Positions 5,699 through 9,368 of a stretch of DNA of 9,368 bases are shown here, piece after piece. This DNA is from Streptomyces sp. NRRL WC-3549 (GTDB taxonomy: Bacteria > Actinomycetota > Actinomycetes > Streptomycetales > Streptomycetaceae). The stretch's first letter is position 1. The number at the start of each line of letters is the position of its first letter. The notes under the pieces are model-generated. The model was not told where the DNA came from. It was given only the letters and a program-made list of their open reading frames with translations, and did no database searches. The DNA lies in contig NZ_KL585439.1 in assembly GCF_000721935.1 (NCBI RefSeq), positions 9,888 through 19,255 on the forward strand, given 5' to 3'. Made by a program: the position numbers and the translations under genes.

Positions 5699-7455
5699 GC
5701 CGGTCCGACGAGACACCCCGGCTGCCGGTCGCCGACGCCCGGACGGTGCGCCGGGCCGGATGGCAGCTGCTGAAGGACGACGGACGGGCCATGGGCGGGA
5801 TTCTGGTCCTCACCTGCCTGGCCGCGCTCGCCGGTGTGGCCGGGCCATGGCTCCTGGGGCGGATCGTCACCCGGGGCGAGGCGGGCGAGCTGACCGTCTC
5901 CCAGGTCGACGGCCTGGCCGCGGCGGTGCTGGGCTTCGCGGCGGCCCAACTGGTCCTGACCCGGTACGCGCGCCGTCTCTCCCACCGGTTCGGTGAGCGC
6001 GCCCTGGCCCGGCTCCGCGAGGAGGTCGTCGACCGGTCGCTCGCCCTGCCCGGGCGGATCGCGGAACAGGTGGGCACCGGCGACCTCGTCACCCGCGCGT
6101 CGGTGGACGTCTCCACCGTGGCCGCCACCCTGCGCGACGCGGCCCCGGACGTCTTCATCGCGGGTGTCCAGGCCCTGTTCATCTTCGCCGCGGTGTTCCT
6201 GCTGGACCCCCTCCTCGGGCTGTGCTCGCTGGTGGGCCTGCCGTTCGTCTGGGTCGTGACCCGCTGGTACCTGGCGCGGGCCCGGGACGCCTACCTCGCC
6301 GAGGGCGCCGCCTCCGGCCACGTCACCGAGATGTTGAACTCCACCGCGCACGGCGCCCGCACCATCGAGGCCTACGGGCTCCGCGCCCGCCAGGACTCCG
6401 CGGTCGACGACGCCATCGACACCACCTACCGTGCGGGGCTGCGGACACTCGCCCTGCGGACCGTGCTGTTCCCCGTCACCGAGTTCGCGCACGCCCTGCC
6501 CATGACGCTCATCCTCCTGGTCGGCGGCCTGGGGTACCTCCACGGGTCGGTCGCCCTCGGTACCGTGGTCGCAGGCGGCCTGTACATGTGGCAGCTGGTC
6601 GATCCCCTCGACCGTGTGCTCGGCTGGGTCGAGCAACTCCAGCGCAGCGGTGCTTCGTTCGCACGTATCAAGGGGGTCGGGACGGTGGCGCCGGAGCAGG
6701 GCCCCGCCGTACGCGCCCCCACTGACGACCGCATCGAGGTCCGCGGCGTGCGGTACTCCTACACCCGCGGGCACGAGGTGTTGAAGGACATCGACCTGTT
6801 CGTCCGGCCCGGTGAGCGGCTGGCCGTGGTCGGGCCGTCCGGAGCGGGCAAGTCCACGCTGGGCAAACTGCTGTCCGGTCTGGACACCCCGGACTCGGGC
6901 CAGGTGCTGGTCGGCGGTGTCGCCGTCGCCGACCTGGCCGCCGCCGGCGAGCTGGGCAACCGGATGGTGCTCATCACCCAGCAGCACCACGTGTTCATGG
7001 GCACGCTCCGGGACAACATGGTCATGGCGGCTCCCGATGCCGACGACAACGCCGTCCTGGCGGCCCTGAAGCTGGTCGAGGCCGACTGGTACGAGACGCT
7101 GCCGGACGGGCTCGACACCCGGCTGGGGGCGGGCGGGGTCGACTTGGAGGCATCCCAGGCCCAACAGCTCACCCTCGCCCGTGTGCAGCTCGCCGATCCG
7201 CACACGCTGATACTCGACGAAGCCACGTCGCTGCTGGACCCGGCGACGGCCCGGCAGGCCGAGCGGGCCATGGCGGCGGTGCGGTCGGACCGTACCGTCA
7301 TCGCCATCGCACACCGTCTGCAGACGGCGCATGACGCGGACCGTGTCGCCGTCATGGAGTCCGGCCGCATCGTCGAACTGGGCACGCACGACGAGCTCGT
7401 GGCCGCCGAGGGGCCGTACGCGGCCCTCTGGCGTTCGTGGAACGGAAAGGGCTGA
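5695..7455 (+). CDS. ABC half-exporter with intact Walker motifs but degenerate signature, heterodimer subunit 2
   Basis: A 586-residue partner of the preceding subunit: membrane domain (about 30-320) followed by an ATPase domain. Visible motifs are the A-loop region RYSYTRGHEVL, Walker A GPSGAGKST (380-388), Q-loop Gln429/430, Walker B TLILDE (504-509) with catalytic Glu509, the D-loop SLLD, and His540 in AIAHRLQT. The ABC signature is lost: LEASQAQQ (484-491) stands where LSGGQRQR belongs. Paired with the other subunit's VSGGQ, its Walker A gives one complete ATP site; the other site lacks both halves. ATG 5695 overlaps the upstream stop (ATGA) and GAAGGA lies at 5681-5686, 8 bases away, so translation is coupled and subunits would be made in step. 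Both subunits share LPDGLDTRL before the signature, a sign of common origin. Confidence 0.92.
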   Translation: MSRSDETPRLPVADARTVRRAGWQLLKDDGRAMGGILVLTCLAALAGVAGPWLLGRIVTRGEAGELTVSQVDGLAAAVLGFAAAQLVLTRYARRLSHRFGERALARLREEVVDRSLALPGRIAEQVGTGDLVTRASVDVSTVAATLRDAAPDVFIAGVQALFIFAAVFLLDPLLGLCSLVGLPFVWVVTRWYLARARDAYLAEGAASGHVTEMLNSTAHGARTIEAYGLRARQDSAVDDAIDTTYRAGLRTLALRTVLFPVTEFAHALPMTLILLVGGLGYLHGSVALGTVVAGGLYMWQLVDPLDRVLGWVEQLQRSGASFARIKGVGTVAPEQGPAVRAPTDDRIEVRGVRYSYTRGHEVLKDIDLFVRPGERLAVVGPSGAGKSTLGKLLSGLDTPDSGQVLVGGVAVADLAAAGELGNRMVLITQQHHVFMGTLRDNMVMAAPDADDNAVLAALKLVEADWYETLPDGLDTRLGAGGVDLEASQAQQLTLARVQLADPHTLILDEATSLLDPATARQAERAMAAVRSDRTVIAIAHRLQTAHDADRVAVMESGRIVELGTHDELVAAEGPYAALWRSWNGKG

Positions 7456-7469
7456 GCCTTCTTCGACGG

Positions 7470-7505
7470 AACGCCCCCGGGACCGGGCGAGTTCCAGGGG
7501 CGTTT
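7470..7505. terminator. Candidate terminator between convergent operons
   Basis: AACGCCCC (7470-7477) pairs perfectly with GGGGCGTT (7497-7504) around a 19-nt loop that has further CCGG pairing, followed by a short TTT. It sits 15 bp after the exporter stop and 81 bp before the end of the response-regulator gene on the other strand, where a shared terminator is expected. The T run is short, so efficiency is uncertain. Confidence 0.5.
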
Positions 7506-7585
7506 CCGCGCACGGCCCGCGGCGGCCCGGGCCGGGCCACGTCCTGGGCCTCCCGGGCGCCCGGGGTCGGACCGGCACACCGGCT

Positions 7586-8272
7586 TCAGGAGGCGCCCGC
7601 CCACGAGTAGAGGTGTTCCGGGCGGCCCGTGTCGCCGTACTTCAGGGTGAGCCTGACCTGTCCGACCCCCTCGAGGTACTTCAGGTAGCGCTGGGCGGTG
7701 GACCGGCTGACTCCGGTCCGGGCCGCGACCTCGTGCGCCGAGAGCGGCAGCGCACTACGGGTCAGGGCCTCGCGGACCAGGCCGACGGTGGCCGTCGAGT
7801 GGCCCTTGGGCAGTGCGGGCCGGGGCGGCTCCGCCGCCTTGAACGCGCTGAAGATCCGGTCGATCTGGTCCTGTCCCGCTTCCCTGGCCGTCTCGTCGAG
7901 TGAGCGGCGCAGGGCCGCGTAGCCTTCGAGCCGTGCGCGCAGGCCCGAGAAGGTGAACGGCTTGACCAGGTAGTGCAGCGCCCCGTACCGCTGCGCCATC
8001 TGCACGGTCGCCAGGTCGCGGGCGGCCGTCACCATGATCACGTCCGCGTGGTGACCGAGCTGCCGCAACCGGCGGATCAGGGTCACCCCCGTCTCGTCCG
8101 GCAGGTAGTGGTCGAGCAGGACGAGATCCACCTTGGTGCGCTCCAGGCTGAGCAGCGTCTGGGCCGCGTTGTGCGCGCGGCCCACCACGGTGAATCCGGG
8201 GACCCGGGCCACGTAGGCGGAGTTGATCTCGGCCACGTGGAAGTCGTCGTCCACGACCAGGACGTTGATCAC
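7586..8272 (-). CDS. CitB/DcuR-family response regulator
   Basis: A 228-residue DNA-binding response regulator. The receiver domain (1-120) has the acidic pocket Asp8/Asp9/Asp10, phospho-acceptor Asp54 (LVLLDHYLP), switch Thr82 and Lys104 (LVKPF). After a linker with the PKG motif (155-157) common in this family, the C-terminus has a helix-turn-helix (about 178-199, LSAHEVAARTGVSRSTAQRY) and ends near HLYSW. Members regulate uptake and use of citrate, malate, fumarate or similar acids. The GTG start at 8272-8270 overlaps the kinase stop by 4 bp (GTGA), so the pair is co-transcribed and coupled, kinase first. The gene converges on the exporter genes, which gives no evidence that it controls them. 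The true target is more likely a divergent transporter beyond the right edge. Confidence 0.93.
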   Translation of the reverse strand: MINVLVVDDDFHVAEINSAYVARVPGFTVVGRAHNAAQTLLSLERTKVDLVLLDHYLPDETGVTLIRRLRQLGHHADVIMVTAARDLATVQMAQRYGALHYLVKPFTFSGLRARLEGYAALRRSLDETAREAGQDQIDRIFSAFKAAEPPRPALPKGHSTATVGLVREALTRSALPLSAHEVAARTGVSRSTAQRYLKYLEGVGQVRLTLKYGDTGRPEHLYSWAGAS

Positions 8273-9368
8273 CGGGTACCACCGGCCGTGCTGAGCGCGG
8301 CGCCGGGGAGTTCCGCCGCCTCGGGAGTCGGCATGATCATTTCCGGCAGGGTCACGAGGAACACGGCGCCGCCTCCCGGGCGGGCGGTCACCCTCGCCGT
8401 ACCGCCGTAGCGCTCGGCCAGCCGGCGGACCAGGGAGAGCCCGATACCCCGGCCGTGCGGGAGGGGGCCGCGGGCAGGGGCCGTCTGCGGATGAGAACCG
8501 GTGCGGGCCGGGGACTTGGTGCTGTACCCCTCGGTGAAGACGGCCTCGCGTGCCGCCGGCGGAATCCCGGGGCCGGTGTCGGAGACGTGGAGCAGCACGG
8601 TGGTGCCCTCGGCCCGCAGCTCCACCTCCACGAAGGGGCCGGCGCCGCGCTTCTCGGCCGCGGCGTCGAGCGCGTTGTCGATGAGGTTGCCCAGTACCGT
8701 CACCAGGTCGCGTGGGGCGACGAGCCGGTCGGGGAGCCGGGTGCGGGCGCAGACACGCAGCTCGACCGCTCGTTCCGCGGCGACCACGGCCTTGCCGACG
8801 AGGAGCGCGGAGACCAGGGGGTCGTGGACCCGCTCGGCGATCTCCTCCGCCGAGCTGCGGTGGTCTCCCACGGCGTGCGTGACGAAGGCGGCCGCCTGTT
8901 CGTATCTGCGCAGCTCCAGCAGCCCCAGCACCGTGTGCAGCCGGTTGGCGTGCTCGTGCCCCTGGGCGCGCAGGGCCTCCAGGAGCCCCTGGGTGCTGTC
9001 GAGCTCGCGTCCGAGGAGTTCCACCTCGGTGCGGTCGCGCAGGGACACGACGGCGCCGCCGTCGGCGGTCGGCATCCGGTTGACCACCAGCACGCGGCCA
9101 CCGCTCACGGTCAGGAGGTCGGCGCCCTCGACCCGGCCGGCCAGTACGTCGGCGGTACGGCCGGCCGGCATGACCGCGTCGAGGTCGTCATCGGTCATGT
9201 CGGTGTCCAGTCCGAGCAGCCGGGCCGCCTCGTCGTTGACGAGCCGGATCCGGCCGCGGGGATCGAAGGCGATCACGCCCTCGCGTATGCCGTGCAGCAT
9301 CGCCTCCCGTTCGTCGAGCAGCGCCGAGATGTCCGAGAAGGCGATGCCGTGGGTGCGGCGGGGGCGGG
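8269..9368 (-). CDS. CitA/DcuS-family sensor histidine kinase, N-terminus beyond the right edge
   Basis: The reading frame stays open to the window edge (SDISALLDEREAMLHGIREG...), so the ATG at 9300 is internal and the extracytoplasmic sensor and membrane helices lie outside; 365 residues are visible. Counting from the Met at 9300, a cytoplasmic PAS domain spans about 1-90 (GVIAFDPRGRIRLVN). The dimerisation/phospho-acceptor helix carries GHEHANRLHTVLGLLEL, with the likely phosphorylated His115, like HEFxNKLH in CitA and DcuS. The ATPase domain has the N-box NLIDNALDAA (205-214), G1 DTGPGIP (241-247), the F-box region FTEGYSTKS, and G2 GRGIGLSL (283-290). A Pro/Ala/Gly-rich insert (about 264-282) lies in the ATP lid. 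Ligand class (citrate or C4-dicarboxylate) is known for the family but not testable here because the sensor domain is missing. Confidence 0.93.
   Translation of the reverse strand, partial: RPRRTHGIAFSDISALLDEREAMLHGIREGVIAFDPRGRIRLVNDEAARLLGLDTDMTDDDLDAVMPAGRTADVLAGRVEGADLLTVSGGRVLVVNRMPTADGGAVVSLRDRTEVELLGRELDSTQGLLEALRAQGHEHANRLHTVLGLLELRRYEQAAAFVTHAVGDHRSSAEEIAERVHDPLVSALLVGKAVVAAERAVELRVCARTRLPDRLVAPRDLVTVLGNLIDNALDAAAEKRGAGPFVEVELRAEGTTVLLHVSDTGPGIPPAAREAVFTEGYSTKSPARTGSHPQTAPARGPLPHGRGIGLSLVRRLAERYGGTARVTARPGGGAVFLVTLPEMIMPTPEAAELPGAALSTAGGTR

Noticed and set aside
1..9368. CRISPR arrays, tRNA/rRNA genes, insertion sequences, attachment sites
   Set aside because: No regularly spaced repeats, cloverleaf or rRNA motifs, transposase genes or terminal inverted repeats were seen on either strand.

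Overview
The base composition, the wobble positions dominated by G/C, and the GTG/TTG starts suggest a Streptomyces-like actinomycete. Two copies of the Tn5 mosaic end used in Nextera libraries (3897-3927 and 5642-5659) show this is a draft short-read assembly with adapter left in it. Both joins, and two apparent one-base frameshifts (near 193 and 1419), should be treated as assembly risks before they are treated as biology.

Left part (1-3742). A minus-strand gene of unknown function runs off the left edge, with its start near 270 and an apparent frameshift near 193. Divergent from it is a cobalamin (B12) riboswitch with a readable expression platform: a P13-like hairpin whose loop complements the aptamer loop L5, and a long hairpin that buries the GGAGG ribosome binding site. 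It heads a three-gene ABC importer operon: FecCD/BtuC-type permease (frame broken near 1419), ATPase, and substrate-binding lipoprotein. The riboswitch makes a corrinoid the most likely cargo, with import repressed when B12 is plentiful. A GC-rich hairpin follows the operon.

Middle (3743-3955). A stretch with visibly lower GC holds an 8-bp dyad around a TTGACA hexamer, a 12-codon ORF, and a strong rho-independent terminator that begins inside the ORF's stop codon. This has the layout of a transcription attenuator, but the first adapter block lies just after it. Whether it really leads into the next genes is therefore unproven.

Right-centre (3956-7455). Two translationally coupled ABC half-exporters (membrane domain plus ATPase) form a heterodimer. 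The first has lost Walker A, the Walker B Asp, the Q-loop and the H-loop but keeps VSGGQ. The second keeps all of those but has lost the LSGGQ signature. The defects are complementary, leaving one complete and one dead ATP site. The cargo cannot be told from sequence.

Right end (7456-9368). Convergent to the exporter genes is a CitA/DcuS-type sensor kinase (N-terminus beyond the window) overlapping by 4 bp a CitB/DcuR-type response regulator. This family usually controls uptake of citrate or C4-dicarboxylates, and the target may lie beyond the right edge. Nothing in the window ties it to the exporter.
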